Part shown: positions 8,235-15,368 of the stretch, piece by piece
Numbering within the stretch: the stretch's first letter is position 1
Layout: each line of letters starts with the position of its first letter
Assembly: GCA_900756545.1 (NCBI GenBank)
Contig: CAAEKO010000041.1
Span: 1 to 45,545 of the forward strand
DNA length: 45,545 nt
Direction: 5' to 3'
DNA from: Clostridia bacterium
Lineage (GTDB): Bacteria; Bacillota; Clostridia; UBA1381
Notes under the pieces: model-generated
What the model was told of the DNA's origin: nothing
Seen by the model: the letters and a program-made list of their open reading frames with translations, nothing else
The model's database searches: none
Program-made: the position numbers and the translations under genes

Positions 8235-8986
8235 AGCGTATATTCCTTTCCAAGCATATTATATTTTGCGCCGGCCATGGCGTTATACGGCAGCGTTTCC
8301 CAGGGCAGGCCTTCTATCAGCTCCCCAATCCTACAAAGATTTTCCTCTGTATCCGTTATTCCGGGTATCAAAGGTGTGCGAATCAGGCATTCCTTTCCGC
8401 TCTCCTTCAGATATCTGAGATTATGTAATATTTTGCCGTTGTTCACACCAGTATACAGCTTATGCAGTTCAGTATCCGCAAGCTTAATATCCAGAATAAT
8501 CAAATCAATTTTTGCCACAGCACGCCGAAAAGTTTCTTCATCCGCATATCCACAGGTTTCCATTGCCGTATGAAGGTTGTTGAGCCATGAAACTGTCTTC
8601 AGCATGAAATCTGTCTGCAACAGCGGCTCACCGCCGGAAAATGTAACACCGCCGCCGCTTTTACTTAGGAGCTCCGCATCCCGATTTAAAACCGCAGCCA
8701 GTTCTTCAGCCGTATATTCCCTGCCGGACACGCTGACCAATCCATTGGGACAAGCATACAGGCAACGGTCAAAACCGGCGCACGCTGGATGATGGCAGGG
8801 CTGTCTGCATTTCCCGCAATGCGTACATAGCTTATGCTTTATCATCAGCTGTGGATAAGGCGCCAGTCCCTCAGGATTATGACACCACCGGCACCGAAGG
8901 GGACACCCTTTCAGAAAAACGGTAGTCCGGATACCCGGCCCGTCATGAACCGCAAACTCCTTAATGTCGAATACGACTCCATTCAT
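8231..8986 (-). CDS. Glycyl radical enzyme activating enzyme (radical SAM)
   Basis: This 251-residue activase uses S-adenosylmethionine and a [4Fe-4S] cluster to install the glycyl radical on its partner. It has the radical SAM motif CPLRCRWC (Cys28, 32, 35) after DGPGIRTTVFLKGC, and an inserted ferredoxin-like cysteine region (Cys54, 57, 60, 64, then 69, 75, 79), as in the activases of dehydratase-type GREs rather than plain PflA. SGGEPLLQ is the conserved SAM-contacting GGE segment. Start and stop overlap the GRE and GH36 genes by 4 bp on each side, so the three are translationally coupled. Confidence 0.95.
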   Translation of the reverse strand: MNGVVFDIKEFAVHDGPGIRTTVFLKGCPLRCRWCHNPEGLAPYPQLMIKHKLCTHCGKCRQPCHHPACAGFDRCLYACPNGLVSVSGREYTAEELAAVLNRDAELLSKSGGGVTFSGGEPLLQTDFMLKTVSWLNNLHTAMETCGYADEETFRRAVAKIDLIILDIKLADTELHKLYTGVNNGKILHNLRYLKESGKECLIRTPLIPGITDTEENLCRIGELIEGLPWETLPYNAMAGAKYNMLGKEYTL

Positions 8987-10947
8987 ACGGTATACTCCTG
9001 CCGAGCCAGAACATGATCCTGATATGCTTTATCCAACTCTACAAAATACGCGCTCCACCCCCATATCCGCACAACCAATCGCGGATATTTTTCCGGATGC
9101 AGCTGGGCGTCCCTGAGCTTTTCCGCATTTACCGCATTGAGTTGAAGCTGGTGTCCGCCCATATCCATATAGCTTTTGACCAGCATAGCGACTTTTCGGA
9201 TGCTGTCTTCATCGGAAAAGATACCACTGTGGAATTCCAATGTCAACGGTCCGCCATTGATAGCGTTTTTAAAATGCTGCTTTGAGAAAGACTGGATCAC
9301 AGATACCGGCCCGTTGATCCGCGCAAATAGGCTGGCTGAAAAATTTGTACCAAAGGGTTCTCCCTTTCGCCGTCCGTCGGGCGAAGCTCCAATTTCATCC
9401 GCATGCCAGAGATAGTACATAGCCGAGCCGGTACCAGCCCGGTAAATTCCGTCCAAACAATTTTTCCGCCCCGCCAGGCTTTTTGCAAAGCAGTCCAGCA
9501 AATCTACCGCAATACCATCCACTTTGCTGTCATTATTACCCATTTTCGGCGCCTCATACCGTAAAATCGGAAGAATTTCTTCATGCTCTGCAAAATCGGA
9601 ATCCACCGCCGCAAGCAATACCCTTTTATCTATGCTTTGCTCAGCGAACACATATTTTTCAATGGCTGCCAAAGAATCTGCCGCTGTAGCGATTCCTGTG
9701 CCATGAATACCGAAGTTGTGATATTTTTCTGTTAAAAACAGTTCCATAAAGGGAGATGGTACAAACCAAAGATCATGAATATTTCCGCAGATTTCTTCAC
9801 ACTGTCGATTGATCTCCGATTTCACCTTTTCAAAAAATTCATCAAAATTCCGGCATGCTTCTAAATCACGATGCAGACATATATCTACTGTCTTTGGAAA
9901 GGACAGAGCCCCGATGTTGGCTACGTCGGCGCCGTATTTTGGGATTATAAATTCCCAGCAGGCTGCCACAGCATAGTCTCGTGCGTCCTCCTCACTGTAG
10001 CCAAGCCTTAGTAAGCCATCAATCACCACGTCATCATTAGAATACTGTGGGAAGCCCAGGCCGGCTTTCGTTAATCTGCTGCCCTGCTCATACACTGAAA
10101 GCGGTGTATTTTTGCTTACCCGCAGATTAATTTTAGGATCAATCAGGCACAAATTCCCGCTGGCCTGCAGGCAAAGCTTAGACAGCAGGTTAAATGCTTC
10201 ATTCCCATCTTTATCAGTACCGCCCAGCACCATACTTTGTCCGTTATCCCCCTGCTGAACGCCCGGATACAAATCACTGTCTTTATTAAATGCAATAAAA
10301 AAATCCTCCAAAAGCGCCAAAGCGGTCTCTTCCGTATACAGCCCCTTATCCATGTCCGTCTTTAGATACGGATACATATATTGATCAAACCGGCCTACAG
10401 TGACGTGGTAATTCCCTTCAAGCCATAAGGCAAAATGAACGATTCTCAATAGCTGCAGCGCCTCTCGAAAACTATTAGCGCCATAGTACGGCGCCTGTTC
10501 CAGGGATTGCGCAATATCCGTCCGCCCCTGTTTTTCCGCCTCGATCCGATAACGTGCAACTAAATCCAAAAGAGCGTCTATCATACGGCGCGAATTATTA
10601 TCCCCCTTATCCCGATAATACAAGAGTCCATTTTTCAATACGCCCTCATAATCCGGCGAAAGATTTGAACGGTATCCCAGCTCGTGAATAAAATGCTTCT
10701 TCCGAATTTCCGCCCATTCTTGCTGCGTGAAGCAATCCGGCAGCGATTTTACCGTACGCAGAAAACATATCTGCTCTTCCGGCAGGATCACGGGGGTTTC
10801 CAATCCGGCTATACGCACAAACCGTTCCGCCATACGCTCCGCAGGCAAAAGATTTTTTTCGTGAAATTCCCCTGCCCAATCCGCGCAGATATTCTTTCTG
10901 AACTGATGATGCTTTTTAGCAAGTATGTATGACAATAAGTTATTCAT
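8983..10947 (-). CDS. Glycyl radical enzyme of unknown substrate (PFL-like fold)
   Basis: This 654-residue protein has both GRE hallmarks. The radical site is RIWGWSAYF near the C terminus (Gly630), and the active-site cysteine is in DYAVAACWEF (Cys330). The cysteine is followed by x-Glu (Glu332), the Cys-x-Glu pattern of GRE lyases and dehydratases (for example glycerol dehydratase, choline lyase), not the Cys-Cys of pyruvate formate-lyase. It is about 100-200 residues shorter than most characterised GREs. The glycyl motif has Trp where many have Ala/Tyr (usual R-V-x-G-Y/F). Operon partners are its activase and a GH36 protein, so the substrate may be a sugar or sugar derivative. Start ATG is preceded by GGAG about 10 nt upstream. 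Confidence 0.9.
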   Translation of the reverse strand: MNNLLSYILAKKHHQFRKNICADWAGEFHEKNLLPAERMAERFVRIAGLETPVILPEEQICFLRTVKSLPDCFTQQEWAEIRKKHFIHELGYRSNLSPDYEGVLKNGLLYYRDKGDNNSRRMIDALLDLVARYRIEAEKQGRTDIAQSLEQAPYYGANSFREALQLLRIVHFALWLEGNYHVTVGRFDQYMYPYLKTDMDKGLYTEETALALLEDFFIAFNKDSDLYPGVQQGDNGQSMVLGGTDKDGNEAFNLLSKLCLQASGNLCLIDPKINLRVSKNTPLSVYEQGSRLTKAGLGFPQYSNDDVVIDGLLRLGYSEEDARDYAVAACWEFIIPKYGADVANIGALSFPKTVDICLHRDLEACRNFDEFFEKVKSEINRQCEEICGNIHDLWFVPSPFMELFLTEKYHNFGIHGTGIATAADSLAAIEKYVFAEQSIDKRVLLAAVDSDFAEHEEILPILRYEAPKMGNNDSKVDGIAVDLLDCFAKSLAGRKNCLDGIYRAGTGSAMYYLWHADEIGASPDGRRKGEPFGTNFSASLFARINGPVSVIQSFSKQHFKNAINGGPLTLEFHSGIFSDEDSIRKVAMLVKSYMDMGGHQLQLNAVNAEKLRDAQLHPEKYPRLVVRIWGWSAYFVELDKAYQDHVLARQEYTV

Positions 10948-10960
10948 GTTAATTCAACTC

Positions 10961-10984
10961 CATTACATTAACGTTAATGTAATG
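10961..10984. promoter_or_regulatory. LacI-family operator, perfect 24-bp palindrome
   Basis: A fully symmetric 24-bp palindrome with core TTAACGTTAA lies between the LacI-type gene and the GRE gene. It overlaps the -10 box of the GRE promoter. A central CG between TTAA half-sites is typical of LacI/GalR operators. Repression of the GRE-activase-GH36 operon by the neighbouring regulator is the simplest reading. Confidence 0.85.
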
Positions 10985-11010
10985 CTAACACAACTTTGAT
11001 TTGATGTCAA
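10982..11010 (-). promoter_or_regulatory. SigA promoter of GRE operon
   Basis: TTGACA (11005-11010), a 17-bp spacer and TAGCAT (10982-10987) on the minus strand. The weak -10 overlaps the palindromic operator. Confidence 0.75.
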
Positions 11011-11018
11011 TACTTTTT

Positions 11019-12029
11019 TCAGATTTTTCTTGTGCTTTCCCGCTTGATCAGCTTTGTAGGCAGAACTATTCCCTGGGGCTGTACGGCCCCCTCAATCCGT
11101 CCAAGCAGCATCTCCACAGCGCTTTGCGACATCTTTGTCTTGGATGAGGTTATCGAAGTCAGCATGATGGGAAAATAAAATTTGGAGGCAATATTGTCAA
11201 AGCCAATAACAGATATATCCTCTGGAATACGCTTTCCCATCTCTTTTAAAATATGTACGGCCTGCATCGCCTGAAAATCACTAAAACAGATTACGGCCGT
11301 ACATTGGGCATGTGCCGATAATATCTCCGCCATCCGCCTGGGATTGCCGTCCATCGTGGCAGGAAATTCACAAACCCTGACCGCTGACTGCGGCAAGCCG
11401 TTCTGCTCTGCCGCATACATAATCCCGGCAAGCCGTTCGCGGGCGCTGGAAATATAGTTCGGGGCATTCATAAATAGAATATTTTTATGATTATTTTGGA
11501 TCAAATGCCGGGCGGCTATATAACCGCTGTTTTTGTCGTCGCAAACCACATATCCCGCGGATTCCGCTGTGTCATAGTGTCTGCCGATTAATACATAAGG
11601 AAGCGCTAAGGTTTTCAGGTAATTGATATTTTCTTCGCTTTTCTGCACAGGACAAAGGATAATACCGTCTGTATTTTTACTTTTTGCGGCCCGGATCGCG
11701 TTTCTTTCAATTTCCTCATTCTCGTCTGTATTAAAGATGAACGCTGTATACCCCCTTATCCGCAAAGCCTTTTCTATTTCCTTGATCATAATGGAAAAAT
11801 GCGGATTCGATATATCGCCGACAATTACCGCCACACTTTTGCTTCTGCCGGAGCGCAGAAAGCTCGCCGACGAATTTACAATATAGCCCATCTCCTCCGC
11901 AGTTTTACGAATAAATATTTTTGTTTCCTCTGCAATATCCTGCTTATCGTGCAGGGCATGGGAAACTGTATTTACTGAATATCCTGTTTTCGCCGCTATA
12001 TCCGCAAGCTTTACCGCACCTTTTTTCAT
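11019..12029 (-). CDS. LacI/GalR-family transcriptional regulator
   Basis: This 336-residue repressor-type protein has an N-terminal helix-turn-helix and hinge (about 6-60: VKLADIAAKTGYSVNTVSHAL). A periplasmic-binding-protein-like sugar-sensing domain follows (from about 65, with VAVIVGDISNPHFS and DISVIGFDNIA). It sits directly upstream of the GRE operon in the same direction, 71 bp from it, with a perfect palindromic operator between them. It has its own promoter (TTGACA-17-TAATAT) and an AGGAG site. The inducer is unknown; a sugar related to the GH36 substrate is the likely class. Confidence 0.95.
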   Translation of the reverse strand: MKKGAVKLADIAAKTGYSVNTVSHALHDKQDIAEETKIFIRKTAEEMGYIVNSSASFLRSGRSKSVAVIVGDISNPHFSIMIKEIEKALRIRGYTAFIFNTDENEEIERNAIRAAKSKNTDGIILCPVQKSEENINYLKTLALPYVLIGRHYDTAESAGYVVCDDKNSGYIAARHLIQNNHKNILFMNAPNYISSARERLAGIMYAAEQNGLPQSAVRVCEFPATMDGNPRRMAEILSAHAQCTAVICFSDFQAMQAVHILKEMGKRIPEDISVIGFDNIASKFYFPIMLTSITSSKTKMSQSAVEMLLGRIEGAVQPQGIVLPTKLIKRESTRKI

Positions 12030-12064
12030 TGTCCTAACTCCTGTATATTCTAAATGTTGTAATT

Positions 12065-12093
12065 ATATTATCATTGTACAGTAATCTTGTCAA
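12065..12093 (-). promoter_or_regulatory. SigA promoter of lacI-type gene
   Basis: TTGACA (12088-12093), 17-bp spacer, TAATAT (12065-12070) on the minus strand. No clear copy of the 24-bp palindrome overlaps it, so autoregulation is not evident. Confidence 0.75.
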
Positions 12094-12123
12094 TAATAAA
12101 TCTCAGCTTTCCAAGACAGATAA

Positions 12124-12153
12124 AAAGCGCTGTTTTATTTGAAAACAGCGCTT
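12124..12153 (-). terminator. Second (distal) terminator after HPr-like gene
   Basis: A 12-bp stem AAGCGCTGTTTT/AAAACAGCGCTT is followed by TTTTTATC on the minus strand. It is the distal member of a tandem pair of terminators. Confidence 0.8.
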
Positions 12154-12164
12154 CTATTGCATAT

Positions 12165-12190
12165 AAAAACGGCGCAGAAGCTTCTGCGCC
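12165..12190 (-). terminator. First (proximal) terminator after HPr-like gene
   Basis: The perfect palindrome GGCGCAGAAGCTTCTGCGCC (12171-12190) is followed by GTTTTTA on the minus strand, 14 bp past the HPr-like stop. Confidence 0.85.
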
Positions 12191-12203
12191 GATATTGAAC
12201 AAA

Positions 12204-12434
12204 TCAGTCTACGATAAATCTTTTCAGCTCGTCAATAAACGCATCACAGTTGTCATCATGGACTTCAACCTTGATCGGCTTGGAAAGATTAAGGCTGAAA
12301 ATGCCCATAATAGACTTTGCGTCAACTACATATCTTCCCGACGTCAGGTCAACATCAAAATCATATTTGGAAACGATATTTACAAAATCTTTTACGTCGT
12401 TGATTGAGTTCAGCATTAAATTAAAAGTTTTCAT
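12204..12434 (-). CDS. HPr-like protein lacking the phosphorylatable histidine
   Basis: The 76-residue protein has the HPr size and fold pattern. The region that in HPr reads GIHARPA (His15) here reads NSINDVKDF and has no histidine, so it cannot carry PTS phosphate. The regulatory segment survives: DAKSIMGIFSL, with Ser41 aligned to HPr Ser46, the target of HPr kinase. This is the pattern of Bacillus Crh, a CcpA co-effector, though relationship to Crh itself is not shown. Start chosen at the ATG 12432-12434 with a strong AGGAGG site; an upstream in-frame start would add 12 residues ahead of it. No PTS genes are near. Two tandem terminators follow. Confidence 0.88.
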   Translation of the reverse strand: MKTFNLMLNSINDVKDFVNIVSKYDFDVDLTSGRYVVDAKSIMGIFSLNLSKPIKVEVHDDNCDAFIDELKRFIVD

Positions 12435-12487
12435 TGTGATTCCTCCTAATACATGTCTTATTATACCCACTTTTTGGATACATCTAT

Positions 12488-12516
12488 ATCATACATCTTT
12501 TTAAAAAGTTAGTCAA
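12488..12516 (-). promoter_or_regulatory. SigA promoter of HPr-like gene
   Basis: TTGACT (12511-12516), 17-bp spacer, TATGAT (12488-12493), minus strand. It lies back to back with the mtaB promoter. Confidence 0.6.
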
Positions 12517-12522
12517 GAAGTA

Positions 12523-12551
12523 TTGCGCTTTATTTTAAAATTTTATATAAT
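12523..12551 (+). promoter_or_regulatory. SigA promoter of mtaB
   Basis: TTGCGC (12523-12528), 17-bp spacer, TATAAT (12546-12551). It lies 70 bp upstream of the chosen mtaB start. Confidence 0.65.
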
Positions 12552-12621
12552 AGTGCTAACATTCCTAAAAATTTACTATGCAGAATCGTTATTTTCATTA
12601 CTGCAGCAGAAAGGCCCGAAT

Positions 12622-13929
12622 ATGAAAAAAGTAGCATTTTATACACTTGGCTGTAAGGTCAATCATTATGAAACACAAGCCATGGCAGAGCTGTTTAAGA
12701 ACCGCGGGTATCTTGTCAGCGATTTCGACTCTCCCGCCGATATATACGTCATCAATACCTGTACAGTTACCGGCGTGAGCGACCGAAAATCCAGACAAAT
12801 GATTCGCCGGGCATGCAGACATAATCCCAATGCCATCGTCTGCGTTACCGGCTGTTACGCACAGACCGCTCCGGAGGATGTAAGCGCTATAGAAGGCGTG
12901 GATTTAATCTTGGGTACAAATGAACGCGGAAAAATCGTTGAGCGTGTAGAAAGTCTTATCCCCGGCAAGCTCCAGACTGTTGTACCAGGTATTATGCAAA
13001 TTCACGATTTTGAACCTTTGCACATTAGTGGTTATTCCGAACTGACGCGGGCCTATATCAAAATTCAGGAGGGCTGTAACCAGTTCTGCTCCTATTGTAT
13101 TATTCCCTACGCCCGCGGCCCCATCCGCAGCCGTCCGCCTGCAGATGTGCTGGCAGAGGCGGAAACGCTGGTAAAGAATGGTTTCTCAGAAATTGTTTTT
13201 GCCGGTATCCATATTGCCTCCTATGGTTTAGACCTGGCAAATACCTCTTTAGCAGATCTATTAATTGCGGCAGACCAGATTCCCGGCCTTCGCCGTATCC
13301 GTCTGAGCTCTATTGAGCCTATGACTTTAAACAGCGCTTTTATTCAAAAAATCCGGAACTGCACGAAGCTTTGCCACCATTTCCACCTCTCCCTGCAAAG
13401 CGGCTGCGATGAAACACTGCGTCGGATGAATCGAAAATACACCGCCGCGGAATACTTATCTATCGTCGCAGGACTGCGCAGCAATTATCCTGACGTTGCA
13501 ATAACGACGGATGTTATGGTAGGCTTTCCAGGTGAAACGGACGAAGAATTTGATAAAACTATGCAGTTTCTGGAAGCCGTCCGTTTTGCAGACGCACATA
13601 TTTTTCAGTATTCGCCCCGGACGGGCACGCCCGCGGCAAAACGAACAGACCAAATTCCTCCGCAAATCAAAGAAGCCAGAAGCAAGCTCGTTGCAGAAAT
13701 CATAGAAATATCCCGTCGGGAATTTTTAGCAGGGTTTTTGGGGGAAACAGTAGAGGTATTGTTTGAGCGACTCTGTGGAGATAATATGTTTGAAGGCAAG
13801 ACCGGAAACTATATTACCGTCGCCGCGGAAACAAAGCTTGATTTATCCGGCAAATTCCGGCAGGTTTATCTCCGGGAAATACGGGATGATAAAATTTATG
13901 GTGATATTCTTACAGACTCAGATTATTAA
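12622..13929 (+). CDS. mtaB: tRNA t6A37 methylthiotransferase MtaB
   Basis: MtaB converts t6A to ms2t6A at position 37 of ANN-decoding tRNAs, using two [4Fe-4S] clusters and S-adenosylmethionine. The 435-residue protein has the N-terminal UPF0004 domain with its three cysteines (TLGCKVNHYE, NTCTVTGVSD, VTGCYAQTAPE), the radical SAM motif CNQFCSYCIIPYARG, and a C-terminal TRAM-type RNA-binding region. The start is the ATG at 12622 (MKKVAFYTLGCKVN) after AAAGG; an ORF start at 12523 would lie inside the promoter. The GCKVN and PYARG variants point to MtaB rather than MiaB or RimO. Confidence 0.95.
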   Translation: MKKVAFYTLGCKVNHYETQAMAELFKNRGYLVSDFDSPADIYVINTCTVTGVSDRKSRQMIRRACRHNPNAIVCVTGCYAQTAPEDVSAIEGVDLILGTNERGKIVERVESLIPGKLQTVVPGIMQIHDFEPLHISGYSELTRAYIKIQEGCNQFCSYCIIPYARGPIRSRPPADVLAEAETLVKNGFSEIVFAGIHIASYGLDLANTSLADLLIAADQIPGLRRIRLSSIEPMTLNSAFIQKIRNCTKLCHHFHLSLQSGCDETLRRMNRKYTAAEYLSIVAGLRSNYPDVAITTDVMVGFPGETDEEFDKTMQFLEAVRFADAHIFQYSPRTGTPAAKRTDQIPPQIKEARSKLVAEIIEISRREFLAGFLGETVEVLFERLCGDNMFEGKTGNYITVAAETKLDLSGKFRQVYLREIRDDKIYGDILTDSDY

Positions 13930-14045
13930 CGTAAAACCACGCTAATAAACCATTTGAACAAAAAGTATAATATGTCTTATCTGCCCACCGATAAGGCAGT
14001 GTATAATTTTTATAACGATTTGTGGGCAGAAAGGCCATATATACT

Positions 14046-14618
14046 ATGATAGAAATTAAACGATTAGACTTTGAAACCTTAAAAAGCATTTGCCATACGC
14101 AAATGCCGTTAGACTTTCCGGCTGCTGAAATAAAACCGTTTCCAATAATTGAGCGGCTTTATAAGAAAGGTCTGTACATCGGCTATGGATTGTATGAAGG
14201 CCAAGCATTATTGGGATATGCGCTTTTTTGCAGTACATCCGATCAGCGATACATCCTCCTTGATTATCTTGCTGTCCTGCAGACGCATCGCTGCGGCGGC
14301 TACGGCAGTCAATTTCTCGCACTTCTAAAACAGAGCCTCTCATCTTATGCCTGTCTGCTCCTTGAAGTCGAGGACGATGACTATGCACAGACAAAGGATG
14401 AATTGGAGCTTCGGCAGCGCCGTATCGGGTTCTATATTCGTAATGATATCCATATGTCCGCTGTCCGAAGCTTTGTTTATGGCTGCCGCTTTAAAATCAT
14501 GTATACCCCGCTGGCAGAACCGGTTAATGATGATAACGTTTACGATGCGTTGCATGCTGTTTATCACACACTTTTTTCCAGAAAACAATTTGTGCAAAAT
14601 GCCGAAATTTCGATTTGA
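14046..14618 (+). CDS. GNAT-family N-acetyltransferase
   Basis: The 190-residue protein has a GNAT-like core. A beta strand LLDYLAVLQ is followed by the acetyl-CoA pyrophosphate loop HRCGGYGSQFL (the Q/R-x-x-G-x-G/A type), then a helix and the strand ACLLLEVEDDD. The middle part (ERQR RIGFYIRNDI region) fits the family's late beta strand. The substrate is unknown. I chose the ATG at 14046 (AAGG lies 12 nt upstream); a GTG at 14022 is in frame but lacks a site. It follows mtaB by 116 bp with no clear terminator between them. Confidence 0.8.
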   Translation: MIEIKRLDFETLKSICHTQMPLDFPAAEIKPFPIIERLYKKGLYIGYGLYEGQALLGYALFCSTSDQRYILLDYLAVLQTHRCGGYGSQFLALLKQSLSSYACLLLEVEDDDYAQTKDELELRQRRIGFYIRNDIHMSAVRSFVYGCRFKIMYTPLAEPVNDDNVYDALHAVYHTLFSRKQFVQNAEISI

Positions 14619-14727
14619 ATTCAATTTCTTGATTTTAAAATAATCACAGAATTGAGATAACTTCATTTAGAATGAGTCTATTTTTGGTCATTTAGCTACA
14701 AACTTGTGGTTTTCCTGCAATTATCTT

Positions 14728-14763
14728 AATTGTGCATGTCACAGTGAAAAATATGTCACAATT
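14728..14763. promoter_or_regulatory. Inverted/direct repeat upstream of orphan gene
   Basis: AATTGTG (14728-14734) is mirrored by CACAATT (14757-14763), and ATGTCACA occurs twice in direct orientation (14736-14743, 14753-14760). The block lies just upstream of the -35 box of the following gene, where a regulator could bind. Confidence 0.4.
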
Positions 14764-14785
14764 TGAGTGATTTTGGCTTCTAACA

Positions 14786-14814
14786 TTGATTTTATGACAA
14801 ATTTATGCTATACT
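14786..14814 (+). promoter_or_regulatory. SigA promoter of orphan small gene
   Basis: TTGATT (14786-14791), 17-bp spacer, TATACT (14809-14814), 67 bp upstream of the ATG. Confidence 0.65.
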
Positions 14815-14880
14815 AATTCAATAAATAGCCATTTTCCACCATTTTTCATTTAACCGTAAAAGAAAGGGAGCATTTAAAAC

Positions 14881-15339
14881 ATGAATTTGTGCAATGAAAC
14901 CGGCATTAGGCAATCCGCAAAACCAACCAATAATCATGAATTCAAAATTATAGGAGAATGTGTTCATTTAATTGATACGACAAGCAATCCCATTACGTAC
15001 TTTTCAAAATATAATTTATTGCTGGAAACTTTAGGCCATTTATCTGATCTCGAACAGTTGCGTACGAATTCCCCTCTTTATTCTGACAACCACTCTTCAA
15101 CACAACAGCTCAAAAAAATGCAGGATTTAATGGAGGAAAATACCAATCATTTTCTCCGCCGTACATATATAAAAGTCTTAAATGATATGAATAAACTGAA
15201 AACCAAGCAAGGAAGAATTAAGAAATTCAATAAATATTTGAACAGTCTGGAACCATATCTCGACGACTTTACACCAGAAAATATGAAACTACTGGCAGAC
15301 ATAAAAAATGATTTTCAAAAATTAAAGTATTCGTGGTAA
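14881..15339 (+). CDS. Hypothetical protein, helical, no known family
   Basis: The 152-residue, mostly helical, soluble protein is rich in Asn, Lys and Leu. No signal peptide, membrane segment or recognisable motif is visible. The stretch around 70-110 (KKMQDLMEENTNHFLRR) could form a coiled coil. It has its own promoter, a GGGAG site and a downstream terminator, so it is a separate transcription unit. It is more AT-rich than its neighbours, with a repeat block in front of its promoter, which hints at recent acquisition. I do not recognise the family. Confidence 0.7.
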   Translation: MNLCNETGIRQSAKPTNNHEFKIIGECVHLIDTTSNPITYFSKYNLLLETLGHLSDLEQLRTNSPLYSDNHSSTQQLKKMQDLMEENTNHFLRRTYIKVLNDMNKLKTKQGRIKKFNKYLNSLEPYLDDFTPENMKLLADIKNDFQKLKYSW

Positions 15340-15342
15340 AAT

Positions 15343-15368
15343 AAGACGCCTGTTTTTTTAGGCGTCTT
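15343..15368. terminator. Bidirectional terminator
   Basis: A 9-bp stem AAGACGCCT/AGGCGTCTT with a T-rich loop lies between the convergent orphan gene and dinB. The minus strand continues TTATTTTA. Confidence 0.8.

Noticed and set aside
12435..12621. Longer starts for the HPr-like gene (12470) and MtaB (12523)
   Set aside because: The first lies before the strong AGGAGG site; the second lies inside the mtaB promoter.
13967..14025. TATAAT-like sequences and a GTG start upstream of the GNAT gene
   Set aside because: Two TATAAT-type hexamers are visible but no good -35 at a proper distance; the GTG has no ribosome binding site.
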